From Epiperipatus broadwayi (lineage: Eukaryota; Onychophora; Udeonychophora; Euonychophora; Peripatidae), in the NCBI GenBank assembly GCA_028023455.1, contig JAQFVV010006238.1:8235349-8299348 (forward strand): a DNA stretch of 64,000 nucleotides. Direction: 5' to 3'. The notes beneath the pieces are model-generated. The model was not told the DNA's origin, ran no database searches, and saw only the letters and a program-made list of their open reading frames with translations. How positions within the stretch are numbered: the stretch's first letter is position 1; each line of letters opens with the position of its first letter. Positions 34,325-45,590 of the stretch are shown piece after piece. A program made the translations under genes and the position numbers.

Positions 34325-35350
34325 TAACATTTCTTCAATGATTAAAGCATTTGATCATCAAGGTATAGATCCAGGATATTGTCGTATTTTAAAGAATATT
34401 TAGAAAAAATGCAACAGCAACAATTAGATTGCATAATGATACTGGGAAAGTCAACATTGAGAAAGGTGTAAGACAGGGTGACTCTATATCTCCAAAACTT
34501 TTTACAACAATGCTGCAAGAAGTATTTTGTGGATTAAAATGGGAAACTAAAGGAGTGAAAGTAAATGGAGATTATTTAAGCCATTTATATTTTGCAGATG
34601 ATGTAGTTGCATTTGCAAATAATGCTTTAAAACTGCCGGAAATATTGCATAAGTTATCAGATGAAAGTAGGACTAAAGACAAATGTTAAAAAGATTAAAG
34701 TAATGTGTAATGGATTTTCTCAAAATGTGAAAAAAGATTGATTATGATGAGTTAGAAGAAGTTAACAGCTACAAATAACTTGGTCAGATTATTAATACAG
34801 ATGAAAATATAATGAATGAAATTAATCATAGAATTAAACTTGGTTGGAGTGCTTTTGATAAAAATAACTTGATACTAAAAGGACATATACCTATGTGTTT
34901 GAAAAGAAAGGTTTTTAATAATGTGTTTAACAGTTTTTACTTATGTATCTGAGACTTGGACACTTAATAAAAAGTAATACAAAGACTTCAGACTACTCAA
35001 AGAAATATGGAGAGATGCATGTTGGGAGTAACAAAAAGAGATCAAAAATGCAATATATGGATAAGAGAATAAACAAGTGTTACTGACCTCATTGAAAAAA
35101 TGAAGACTGAAGTGGAGTTGGGATGTACATATTGCTAAAAGAGATGATAATAGATGGATAATTGAAATCTTAAACTGGATTCCAAGAAATTGTAAAAGAC
35201 CCAGAAAGAGACCACATGTCACATGGATGTATGAAATAAGAAAGTGTGCATGGATGATGTGGAGAAGAGAATCTAAAGAACAGAGAAGATGGATTGAACT
35301 TGGAGAGAACTCTATCCTGTAGTGGATTGATAATGGTTGATGATAGGTAC
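34325..35350 (+). pseudogene. RTE-type LINE copy C, 5'-truncated
   Basis: Starts at the ISSMIKAFDHQGIDPGYC block. The open part 34,429-34,689 carries GVRQGDSISPKLF (motif B) and YLSHLYFADDVVAFAN (intact ADD catalytic motif). Further on, KRKVFN, SETWTL and RPRKRPHVTW blocks sit in shifting frames. The 3' end CAGTGGATTGATAATGGTT-like sequence at 35,320-35,345 is the family end. Several indels; inactive. Confidence 0.85.
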
Positions 35351-37599
35351 CAATTACATCATTTAAATATAAATTCCGTTTTTTAAATTAGTTTTGAAAA
35401 AAATATATTGAACAACTTAAATTGCATTGCAAAAAAACAAAACAAAACATAAAGCAATATGAAGAAATACAAAAATATTTTATGACTTCTATACCTTTAT
35501 TCTCAATATGATATAGCACAGTTATAGCATCAGAGTTTAACATTCCAGGTTTGATCCTCAGCTTAATTGTATGCAAATTTTAAAAGCTGTCTTCAACATG
35601 TTCAAACATCACATAATTCTCCAAAATTTTAATTATATAACATAATTATAAACATATGAAAGTGCTATAGAGAAAAGCATTCATAAAGTCCATTTTTATT
35701 TTTTAAATAATATGTGCTTAGCTGACTTTTATAAAGCTATCTACACTGGAATCACTTTAGGTAATACCATATTTATGTATGTGATTTGGGTGTAAACTAT
35801 GTACATTTGGACTTTTTATCTACTGAATTATAAAGTATTAGGATATAAAATAAGTAAAGATAATACTAATACTACTTTATACATGGATAAAATATTAAAA
35901 TTATTAAATATAATCTTTAAAGCACTGCTTAGCATTGAGCATTTATTTCAAAGAGTTTTTACTAAATTCAATTAAAACTAAAAATGTGAAACATATATTT
36001 AAGTTCCATTTCTAAAATGTGTTCACCAAAACTCTATTGGATTCATCACTAAATTCACATTATTAATAAGCCATGTTTTTTATTTTCATGATTCCTATTA
36101 TTATGTCCAATGCTAACTATATATATATTTCTTTAGTTTTGCAAAGATATATATCGTGTTTTTCAGTTTCAAGGAGACTTCAATCAATCACTCATGGAGT
36201 ATGATTTGCATGTAGCAAAGGTGGCCAAGTAGAAAGAATATCAGCTAAGATTTGGGCTGATCTCAACCACAAACCTGACTGCATTAATATAAAAATTTTA
36301 TCATTATACATCTATGCAGATAAGAAAGCAATATTCCATTGTCTAAAAGTAATTTTCATTATACTGTCATTGCCATAATTGTAAGTCACATGTTTGTAGG
36401 TTTTTTAAAATGACTGGCTAAAATTCACTAAATATGTAGCAACTTTCTGGATATTTAGTGGATAGGAAAAATGATTTGTGAGAAATTAGTACTGGTCCTA
36501 AGTCATAATTTTCTCCTCTTCTCTACAATAGGAAGTGTTGTACCTGAAAATAAGCTGCCTTATTGCCTTGGAATATATCTATTGATCAAAGCCAAAGATT
36601 ATAACATAATCAATTGTACTGAACTGCCATGATGTGAATATGCATGTTTCAAGGATTGCTAGAAAATGGAACTCTATTGTAAATTAATAGTGGAATTTAT
36701 GATATAAGGTTTAACATATATACAAAATAAACCGTTAATAGTCATAAACTCAATGATTGATTTAATAATTACAAGAAATATAATAATTTCCATTTGAAGA
36801 AAACTAAGTTTGTAATATAGACAATTTTCAATTTATAAGAATTATAAATGTTGTTTTTCTTTATTTTAAAAAGAATTTGGAAAGGTGTTCTCATCTTTTG
36901 TAAGGACAGATTAAGATTTTGTATATGAACATTTAAAATTTAATTTTATTCTTTCTTTTGAAACATGTCACATATTATCAAATATATAATTTAATGAATA
37001 GTAATTCCATATATATGTAGTGGATAATAATAAAGTAAAAATAAAACTAGCCTTTAACTAAGAGACAAATGTATATTCGATGAGCATATGCTTTAAAACA
37101 ATGTATACTTGTATACTCATGATGTAGTTACAGTGTTTTCATTACTGTATTTGCTATAATAAATGTATTGTTAATGTTAATCCAGCTATTCACATTCTTA
37201 TATATGTATATTTTCTGGTAGTATTGACCATATTTAAGTATTACATATCAAATAAAGCCATTAACGCTGTTCCAAAGATGTTAATCAATAAAATTAGCAA
37301 ATTCACAATAAACAAAACACTGAATTTTTTTTCATACAAAATCATGTGAATGTAATTTTAAAATTTATTTCATAATTTTACAAAATATAAAAACAATGTA
37401 ATGGGAATGTAATTTTAAAATTGGAAAATTATATTAAGGCTATTGAAGAATGGTATGAAGAGATTACTTTTGTTCTGATATATTTTCCAACAGATGTGGT
37501 CCAAAATAGGTATTTTTTTGATGAGCAAGATGCACCACATAATTACCATTTATCTATATATAATACCTTAGAAACTAAAACATAAAACTATAATGATAG
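35351..37599. other. Gene-free AT-rich stretch
   Basis: A tRNA-like patch at 36,218-36,280 (GGTGGCCAAGTAGAAAG with a poor B box) may be a SINE relic; nothing else recognised. Confidence 0.45.
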
Positions 37600-38866
37600 T
37601 GTTCTGTTCTATATGTCAGTCACTTGATGACACTATTTCTAGATACATTTCTAGAGATATGTTGTTTCTCACAGCTGCAGCCAAGCCAATAGCCTTCTTT
37701 CTACAATAAAACACAGAAAGAGTCTGTTTACTTGGCTGCTGGCTACCACTGTGGTTTCTTTCTATGCTAAAAGCATAGAAAAATGCCTTCATTGGCTGCC
37801 ATAGTTGCTTGTGTTATGTACTTTATCGTAATGCTGGGTTGTCTATTTTCACTACAGTATTGTGTGAGGATGTGTTGACCGCAAAGTGTTTAAATAATTA
37901 AACTTTTCAGATCCAACATCTTTTATTTCATGTGAACTGATCTAATGATACTTTGTAACAGTTTTAACAGTGTCATCACTGTTCCGTCAGGACTGTGTAA
38001 CCCTAAAAAATTGGATTTTAGGGTCCAGCATAGCACTATTTTGAAGATCTCGATGAAAGTAACAGTTATGCAAGAAATCGTCCAAGACAAGTAAGATGGC
38101 TGCTTCAAACTCTGAAAATTGGCAATTGTCCGACACCGGAGTCGGCTTTCATTTTAATAGTTTGTTATAATTATTAACTTTATTGGGGTAAATTGAAATC
38201 GAATTTACTTTTCCCCCAAAATGCAGCATCTGATTAATTACTGTCTGAAAAAGAGTAAAATGTACCTTTATTTTTTTATTAGAAAAGTACTGTAACTTTT
38301 TTTTAGCAACACACAATCAAAGAAGTCAGCCTCTGATTAATTACTGTCCAAAAAAAGTCTCTGATATTTACTATTATTTGTTATTAAAAAAGTAAGTAAC
38401 TTTTTATATATACACACATACAAAAAAAATGCCACTCACTGATTAATTACTGTCCCAAAAACTCAACGTCAGCTTTTATTTTAAACCAAATTTGTTTGAA
38501 TTTTGAAATTTTGTGAAAGTTGTAATATAATTTATCCAAAAAAGCCAGTCTCTGATTAATTACTGTCCAAAAAAGTCTCTAATGTACTATTATTTGCTAT
38601 TAGAAAGTAACGTAATTTTTATCGACACACACACATGAAAAGCCAGTCTCTGATTAATTACTGTCCAAAAAAGTCATCTTATATTTTTATATTTTGTTTG
38701 AATTTCTTAATTTTGAGTAAATTGTAATATAATTTACTTTTATTTCCTATTCCAAAAATAAAGTCAATAGTTGTATAGAATCGCTGGCCCAGGAATGTTA
38801 TATCTATGTGGTTTTGCTTAGCATCAATGCCATCAAGTGGTTGACATGATAGAACAGAACACTGCC
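37600..38866. mobile_element. Non-autonomous DNA transposon with terminal inverted repeats
   Basis: Left terminus AGTGTTCTGTTCTATATGTC; right terminus is its reverse complement with small changes, ending ATAGAACAGAACACT. Inner extension CACTTGATG/CATCAAGTG also pairs. No convincing target duplication and no transposase. Contains a five-copy minisatellite on the right. A 61-codon minus frame at 37,923-38,108 has no family match I recognise. Superfamily unassigned. Confidence 0.65.
38220..38690 (+). repeat. Minisatellite, five copies of a ~100-bp unit
   Basis: The core CTGATTAATTACTGTCC recurs at 38,231, 38,334, 38,440, 38,553 and 38,651, with spacings 103, 106, 113 and 98 bp. Between cores are AAAAAAGTCTCT, ATTATTTG and GTAACTTTTT blocks. 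The core is much better conserved than the spacers. Confidence 0.85.
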
Positions 38867-39414
38867 AATATAACCTTTGATGTTGTTGTCCAAGTAATAC
38901 AATTTGCCATACTATTTTGTTTGAATTTCATTTTGTAAAATTGTGTTTCAGAAAACAAATTGGTGAAGTACCTTTTTTTTTAATTTAAATAAAATTTATG
39001 ATGATTGTATCCAATTAGAATTTTTAATTTTAATTCATATAAAAAATCATTGCTTTGAAAATGAATTGTCTTAAATTTATAATCAATAACAAAAATCACT
39101 TGTCTGAATAATTTACAAAAATGTGTCTGCCATTTACTTTCATCCAAATATTATTTGAAATTATGCTATTCTTACTCCTTTTATGCTATCTGTGAAGCTT
39201 TAATAATCAATGAATGCCAGATGGCAGTACTTACATTAGATGACTAAGAGTAGTGGGGATAAAAGAATATGCTAATAAATAGTGATGTGTTAGCTAAGTC
39301 ACATGATATTTTATTGGACATGTGATGTTTAATGCTTTCTATTATTTAAAATTTTTTATTTAAAAAATATCACTTTTAATTATCCATTGAAAATGGCTTA
39401 TATTGAAAACAAAG
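38867..39414. other. Gene-free AT-rich stretch
   Basis: Nothing recognised. Confidence 0.5.
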
Positions 39415-39426
39415 TATTGACAATTA

Positions 39427-39531
39427 GTCTTGCATTGGTGGTCGAGAGGTCAGCACGACTGCCTTGCAGGCAGTTGCCTGGGTTGCGGGTTCATGTCCCG
39501 GCCGATGCTATGACACTTAAAAAAAAAAAAC
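39427..39531 (+). mobile_element. tRNA-derived SINE (family S1), 12-bp target duplication
   Basis: GTCTTGCATTGGTGG start, TGGTCGAGAGG A-box-like, GGTTCATGTCCC B-box-like, poly(A) end. Flanked by TATTGACAATTA at 39,415-39,426 and 39,532-39,543. Confidence 0.9.
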
Positions 39532-39543
39532 TATTGACAATTA

Positions 39544-42120
39544 TAAAAAATAGTGAAAATTGTTTTATTTTTTTCACAAATATTAATAAATAGTAAAAAT
39601 TGTTGCATTTTATAAATAAAAATATGTTCATAACTATTGTGTTATATAAATATTTTGTTTTTCAATTTTTAACGGTGAACCATCCATTTCAATTACCATT
39701 ATATCATAACTATATAAAACTGTAGACCATTCCCTTTAATTATACATATACTGTATTTTATGGAGTGATTTTATTTGTCATGTGATCTAGAGATAATAAG
39801 TATGTAGATCTCTATGTTTATATTGAGAGACCAATATTTTTTACTACATCACACTCTCATAAACAGATATATTTTGTCAAAATACCTTTCAGTAGATGAA
39901 TAATAAATGCAGCCCAGATATTTTCAAATCTTTTCAATTTTTATCAGCCTGTTATTTGCTCAAGATTCAATATATTGAAATTATCCACCAGTATAAATAT
40001 GCCAAACCACTGCCTTTCACTACACATAGATTTATCAAATATACTTCACTTCTCAAATGAGATAAAAAAACACTTGGACATCCATGATCACATTGGCAAT
40101 GCTGTTGAAGATAGATTAACATACTTTTGTTGCTCTCCTAACACAATTTACATTTTATACTCTTCTAGTTAAAAATGTGTTCTGAAATATCAACTCTACA
40201 CATGCACTATGAAATAAATATGACAGTGTTTTAAACAAAAGGATTTCACAAAGTAGCATGCTTTCAATTTTATGAATAGTTATTATATTTTAATTTGCAA
40301 GATATAGAAATATATTGGGTAAAATATAGACCATGAATGTAATTTGTAAAGGATTGTATCAATTATTAATTCAGAACTTTATTTAATTTCTAAAAAAGTG
40401 GAATCGTCTACTCTCTAATGCAAGATGAAAGAGAATACAATTGTTATTTGATGCTAATGTTATTTAATGAAGAAAAAAAATATTCAAATTTTTTATTAAT
40501 TCCACATACTTCAGGTTTTGTAATTTTAAATTTAAGATATTTCTTCTTGTAAATATTAAATATGTTTTCAAGCTGAGTCAATGAAATGTAGCTATTTGAA
40601 AGTTTACAACAAATGAAAATACTGCACTGTGCATCCAAGAGAAGGAAGATGCAGTTTGACCCAAGTATTATTTATCATAACTTTTTATTATCTATTAAAA
40701 TTTTTTTAGCAAGTACCTTTGAATTATATTTAAATTTTTTTTCTTTATAAATATTTAAATTGTTTAAAGGTGAGTAAATGCTTACCTACTTATGTGCCTT
40801 CTGCAATTCTATGGAAATGCTTAGAAACCATTGCAATTCAAGAAGTAGCATGGTTCGAGTTTTAAAAGTTGTTAATGCTTCTTAATTTGCAAAATATAGT
40901 CAATAAAATTATTAGAGGTGGAAAAAACATGTTTGTATTGTATATTAACTCAAAACTTTATTTAATTGATAAAATATGTAAATTTTCTGAAGTAGAAATA
41001 GTAACTAAATCATCCTGCACAGTTTATACAGCTTCTGAGGATTTGGGATCGGGGGGTTCCAGAATTGGTTCTGATACCCATAGCTCTGGCACTTGACCTT
41101 CTTATTAATTCCTGTTTAATAAAGCCATTAGTATTTTTTAGGTTCTAAAGCTATTATCTAATGTGGATGCCATGTCAGTAATCAATTTAAGTTCACAAAA
41201 ACATTTTTATATAGTTGGTCTAAACTATTAATTCATTTTTCCCCTCTCATACACATTAAATAATATTATAAAGAAAACTGAAAAATGTAAACTATAGCAA
41301 TTAAGAATGCTACATAAACTCCTCTCCAGGACTACAATAGAAAAAAAACAATTAGAGTTTTGTTATTCTTATTTATCTTTCTTTCAATTACACATTCAAA
41401 TTCAAAATAATATTGTAAATTTTAGAAAGCTTTACATTATCAGGATGCATTCCTATCATTTCTCTGACAATCCTTATTTACCAATATGTGTGCTTTAGTG
41501 CCTAAATGGCATTTCTCTTTTTCTACTCACTAACTATGTTTTAACTCTGAAAAAGGTAATAATTGGAACATTTGATGCTGTCCAGTATATTGTGACACAT
41601 ATGTATACCTGTTACATAGAATAACTTAAAAATAAAAGTTAGAGACAAACAAAATATATATATATATTTAAAGTAAGAAATGGAGACACTTAATTTATTA
41701 AGTAAAAATAGAAATATATTTTTCTTTAAATAAAATTAAAAGATGAGCTAAAGCCTATTAAAATGTAGGAAATTGTAAATTTAATATTTAATAGAATATT
41801 TATCTTCTCCCTGTTAACAGAGAAAAACAAAAAAATTCTGATGGATTATAAAAAAAAAAAAAGTCAAAAGTAAGTTATAAATGTAATTATGTAAAAGTAA
41901 CTATAGAATTACTTTGTAGTTGTATAAACAATAATCTAAACTAGGTAATTAGCAATCTAATTAAAGATCTGTAATTTGTATAAACTATCTGGTCAGAAGG
42001 AAAGTTGATTTTAGTAAAATTATTTCCAACTGATTAGATAATTAATATTAATCAATTTGTAATTAAAAACAATTAGAAGATCGAATAATTAAAAGAATTT
42101 GGAAAACTAATTAATAATGT
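39544..42120. other. Gene-free AT-rich stretch with an internal direct repeat
   Basis: About 150 bp at 40,245-40,400 resemble 40,840-40,985 (AGTAGCATG, TTAATTTGCAARATATAG, CTTTATTTAATT). A less AT-rich patch at 41,010-41,100 is open on plus but has no recognisable family. Confidence 0.45.
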
Positions 42121-42124
42121 AGGT

Positions 42125-42620
42125 GTTAAACCACTAAACATCACATAATCACCATTTCTTATGCTTGCTCATAACAGTTATTAATGGTCATCATATGATG
42201 TTTAGTGTTTTAATACCAATCCTGCCTAATAGGATAGTGGTGGCTATAGTTTTTAAAAAACCAAAGACACCGAAATATATGGACACTGAACTGAGTTCAG
42301 ACCTATATGACTATGTAAGCCAATGAGCTTGGATTAAAAATATTATTGTGTTTTCAATTTTATTCTCATAGTTTTGTAGCTAAGTAGAGATAAAAGGTGG
42401 CTGCTGGAGAGTGGCTTTAGATCTGAAGATCTAGGTGCAGTGCTTTCATATCCAAGGCTCCTCACTGATGAAAGCACAAACTAGAAACTAATCTGGGGAT
42501 ATTGGATGAGTAGGCACTAAATAGGGATTTTATGCACAAGCCTTCTGGCATCCATTGATTGCTCTGGCTTGCACTGAGTGGCACTACTGTACAAAAAGTT
42601 TTGCCTGTTTTAATAATGTA
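42125..42620 (+). mobile_element. Hammerhead-bearing unit (family H), near full length
   Basis: Starts with an inverted pair of unit-start sequences (AACCACTAAACATCACA and TGATGTTTAGTG, 42,131-42,215). It then runs through GAGTTCAGACC, TAAGTAGAGATAAAAGGTGG, the ribozyme, CATCCATTGATTGCTCTGG and GGCACTACTGTA to CCTGTTTTAATAA. Same order as 45,590-45,965. Confidence 0.8.
42450..42507 (+). ncRNA. Hammerhead ribozyme fold, family H copy 42 kb
   Basis: Outer stem I ATCCA (42450-42454) with TGGAT (42503-42507), inner CCTCA (460-464) with TGGGG (494-498). CTGATGA 42465-42471, GAAAC 42484-42488, cleavage triplet AUC (GUC in the best copy). Stem II is reduced to AG/CT. Core intact, stems II and III weakened. 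Confidence 0.65.
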
Positions 42621-42950
42621 AGTGGTCAGTCCATGGTTGACAAAGGTATATAAGCTACAATTTTTTTATTCTATTATTTATTCTAACAAGCTTTGCTGTG
42701 AGAAGTCCATAAAATTTGCTTGAGTTTTGCTGTCAGTTAAGCCAGTAGTCTGTCATTAATCATTCATTCTTCTACCAGTTTGCTATACAAAATTTTCTAG
42801 TCATCAATGAATAATATATAACAATATTCATAGACATCTAAACATTGTCATGCACTGCTGAGATACAGAGGGATGCTAATTCGAGTTTCACTTCCTGATT
42901 TCCTTACCATCTGATGTCCGATATGTAGTAAAGACCTTTGTCTACCATAG

Positions 42951-43335
42951 CTGAGATCTATGCCTGTAAATATAGACATTATTTCAAGCAAGACCAAAAT
43001 ATGTGCCAAACTGATCAGATGAGCAAAAAGCTGCCAAAAGAAGTAAGAAGTCTGCTAATGAACTCCATTAGCTTTGAGGAAAGGGGTGATTACTCCAAAA
43101 ATGAAGCTAGAACAAACACCGAGATAAACATAAAATAACAAATCTCATGTCTACACAAACTTTTATTGTTTTGAAATATTATCATATACAAGCAATTGGG
43201 TTGTTACACTTATTTTACAAATGAATTAATCTGTAGTGAAGAAGGCCATAATGAATTTACTTCATTTTTATTTGAGTATTATGTTAATGTTTTACTTTTG
43301 TTGTGTGTATGTAAATAAACATGTTAATTTGGTTT
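42951..43335 (+). CDS. Candidate host 3'-terminal exon with 3' UTR
   Basis: A pyrimidine-rich tract ending TCTACCATAG (AG at 42,949-42,950) precedes an open frame in phase 1 to TAA at 43,136-43,138 (about 62 codons). The code is richer in G/C and in varied residues (YRHYFKQDQNMCQTDQM, LPKEVRSLLMN, SFEERGDYSKNEART) than the surrounding DNA. A canonical AATAAA lies at 43,314-43,319 with a GT-rich stretch after it. The acceptor-like site, codon composition and poly(A) signal together suggest the last coding exon of a host gene. I do not recognise the family. An upstream exon is not visible. It could also be chance or an unknown repeat. Confidence 0.35.
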
Positions 43336-43340
43336 AGTGC

Positions 43341-44010
43341 TCTTTATACTTCATCATATAACAATTTAATTACCATATAATGGTATTAAGTCAATTTAAA
43401 GTTAATTATATACATGCATTATAAATATACTTGCTCCAATAGTCTGGTTTAAGTCAATTTTGCACTCATAATGCTAAAGAGGTAAAATCATAGCATTTTA
43501 AACATTTCTTTTGATAATATTCTAGACAAACATGGCCTGATGGCATCCAAGAATTGTTCCAATACAATAAAAATAATCACAGAAGTGGTGTTTGCTTTCT
43601 GCAGCTATGTACGGGTTCAACAGTCTGAAAATGTGATCATGGGTCATATATTTTGTACACTCATGTACTAAATATTGGTATAGACGGCAGATAAAAATAT
43701 CCATATTTAACTCTTCTGCTTGAAATAAAATCCACTAAATGCATAAAATAATTGTTAATTTATAAATGTTAATTTAGTTTAAATATAAAGCCATGTTATG
43801 GTAATTAGCACAATTTTATTATAATATATATGTTCTAAATTGATCAGTAGCACTTTCAATTACATTGTAATTCTTATCAACACTAAAGTAGCATCAAAGT
43901 TTAATAATGCATGATGTTCCATGAGCTGTGTATATCAGTATTTACTGGTTAGCTAGTTATTATAGTAAGATTTTATCAATATTGCTAGATATAATATGTT
44001 GGACTATTGC
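43341..44010. other. Gene-free AT-rich stretch
   Basis: Nothing recognised. Confidence 0.5.
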
Positions 44011-44323
44011 CATTATCTATGAGTGAATGTTGATATATACAATTTTAAACTTTCCAAATACAAACAACTTATTAGTAATAACACACAAATAAACAACACA
44101 AATTAATAATTGCACATTTAAAGTTGTATTATCCCCCACTCATCTTCAGATGTTACTGGCCTAATATGCACAGTGACAGTATTCATATAGAAGCTGAACT
44201 TGCACCTTTATATTCTTGACTATTTAATTTAAGACAAACACTCTAAACATAAGAGCTAGTTGTTTGTATTTGGAAAGTGTAAAATTTTCTATACATTCAA
44301 GATTCACTCATAGTTAATGGATA
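44011..44323. mobile_element. Inverted-repeat element with a tRNA-like relic inside
   Basis: Termini of about 60 bp are inverted: CCATTATCTATGAGTGAATG and CTTTCCAAATACAAACAAC on the left, reverse complement on the right. Internally, at about 44,145-44,250 on minus, TTAGAGTGTTTGTCTTAAAT and GTTCAGCTTC resemble a decayed tRNA-type SINE related to the 18.8-kb segment. It truncates the 3' end of the PLE remnant at 44,324. Confidence 0.6.
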
Positions 44324-45440
44324 TCCCATCTAATAATATACCTTCATCACAAACCTTTAGGCAAAAATCAATATTGCTTCTTAATTTTTTTTTATGATTC
44401 TTTTCTTCTGTTAATATTTTTGTAGCATTTACAGTAAAAGGAAATTTAAAATTACAAAATTTTTTGGTCAAAGAATACTGAGGCAGCATTTAATTATTTA
44501 TAGCTTTTTTGCACAATTATATAATTGAAGTTCTTTATCTTTTTTCAGAGCACATTTTAATTCCCCAATATGATTTTTTACAACCACATGTAATCTCATA
44601 AATTACATTACTTCTTTGCATTTTAAGTATAACCAGGGTGACCAGAAATCCCAATTTTTCAGGATATTCCTATTTTTGATTAGATGTCCCAGTGTCTCCC
44701 AAATTGTCTTTTTGGGACCATTGTATGTCCTGATTTTCACATACTCATAGTCTTACATAAATAATTCATTGCAAAAATATGAATTTGTTGGCCTTTTCTG
44801 TCCATTTGTCTCTACAGTAATATTATAAAAACTTCAGGCAAATTCCAACACCCAAACAAAGATTATTATTATGTTGTATGGTCGGGTTCACAAGCTAGAC
44901 ACATTCTTGAGTCCAACCTTGCCTTGGAGCTTGCACAGTTGGATTTTTGTAGGCTAAAATTTGAGCTCTTTCACTTGCTTTGATTGACAGTGTAGTTTTA
45001 CTAGTTCTTTGTTGATATTAATTTTCTATAGGTATAAAATTAATAGGAATATTAATAATCCTAAATAATAGATAATCTGACAAAGAGGAAGTGTACTTAC
45101 AATGATGAATGTAAACAGGAATGGAATTATATAAAAAAGAGTATGCAATGCTGTAAAAATGATTGGTCATCATGTCCTGATTTTTGATTGAGCTGGTATG
45201 GTTACCTAGGTATAACAATCTTAGAATTATTAGTTAATCCTTTACATTTGGAGGAACATAAAATGAACTGTTGCATTTATTTTAAATATATTTTTAATTA
45301 ATTTAGATTGAATATTATTTACAAATGGCATTGATATCCATTTTTTATTATCTAATTTTCTATTACAACTATTGTTTTTATTATTAAACCAATTTAATGT
45401 ATGTAAAATTTGTTTTCTATCATATCCTACTTTTTTAAAC
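44324..45440 (-). pseudogene. PLE C-terminal remnant interrupted by a hAT MITE
   Basis: Minus-strand PLE code in two pieces. Upstream piece (45,217-45,440): KKVGYDRKQILHTLNW and KKWISMPFVNNIQSKLIKNIF, matching the KMKWISMPFISDEQ region of the 29.6-kb PLE. Downstream piece (44,324-44,625): VIYEITCGC and a YWGI (GIY-YIG-like) block, then FDQKFCNFKF and NHKKKL. The interruption 44,634-45,208 is a MITE; without it the two pieces are in one frame at the expected place of the linker. Frames are otherwise broken by stops. At its 5' side the code joins directly to a family-H hammerhead unit, with no RT in between. This is a different PLE lineage from the 29-33 kb pair. Confidence 0.8.
44634..45208. 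mobile_element. hAT-like MITE (575 bp) inside the PLE remnant
   Basis: Starts CAGGGTGACCAG and ends with a degraded inverse, TGGTTACCTA. Flanking octamers AGTATAAC (44,626-44,633) and GGTATAAC (45,209-45,216) are an 8-bp target duplication with one change, the hAT hallmark. Sub-terminal CAATTTTTCAGGA and TCCTGATTTTTGATT are also inverted. No transposase. Confidence 0.85.
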
Positions 45441-45590
45441 AGGCAAAAATTTCCATACAGTAGTGCCACCCTGTGCCAACCAGAATAATCAATGGGTGCC
45501 AGAAGGCTTGTGCATAAAATCCCCATCTAGTGCCTACTCATCCAATATACTCAGACTAGTTTCTGGTTTGAGCCTTTATCAGTGAGTTCA
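45441..45590 (-). mobile_element. Hammerhead-bearing unit (family H), minus copy fused to PLE code
   Basis: From the ribozyme (CTGATAA at 45,576-45,582, GAAAC at 45,559-45,563, AGTC cleavage region 45,554-45,557) through the unit body to TTTTTGCCTGTTT, then directly PLE code at 45,440. The core has G8 changed to A. It stands head to head with the plus unit that begins at about 45,590. This is the layout of PLE pseudo-LTRs in inverted orientation. Confidence 0.8.

Noticed and set aside
37923-38108. Transposase for the 37.6-38.9 kb element
   Set aside because: 61 codons without any recognisable catalytic motif.
38220-38690. CRISPR-like array
   Set aside because: The ~100-bp period has a short core and related, AT-rich spacers; this is an animal minisatellite in a transposon.
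45242-45526. 94-residue minus-strand frame as one gene
   Set aside because: It is a chimera of the end of a hammerhead unit and PLE code, with no independent function.
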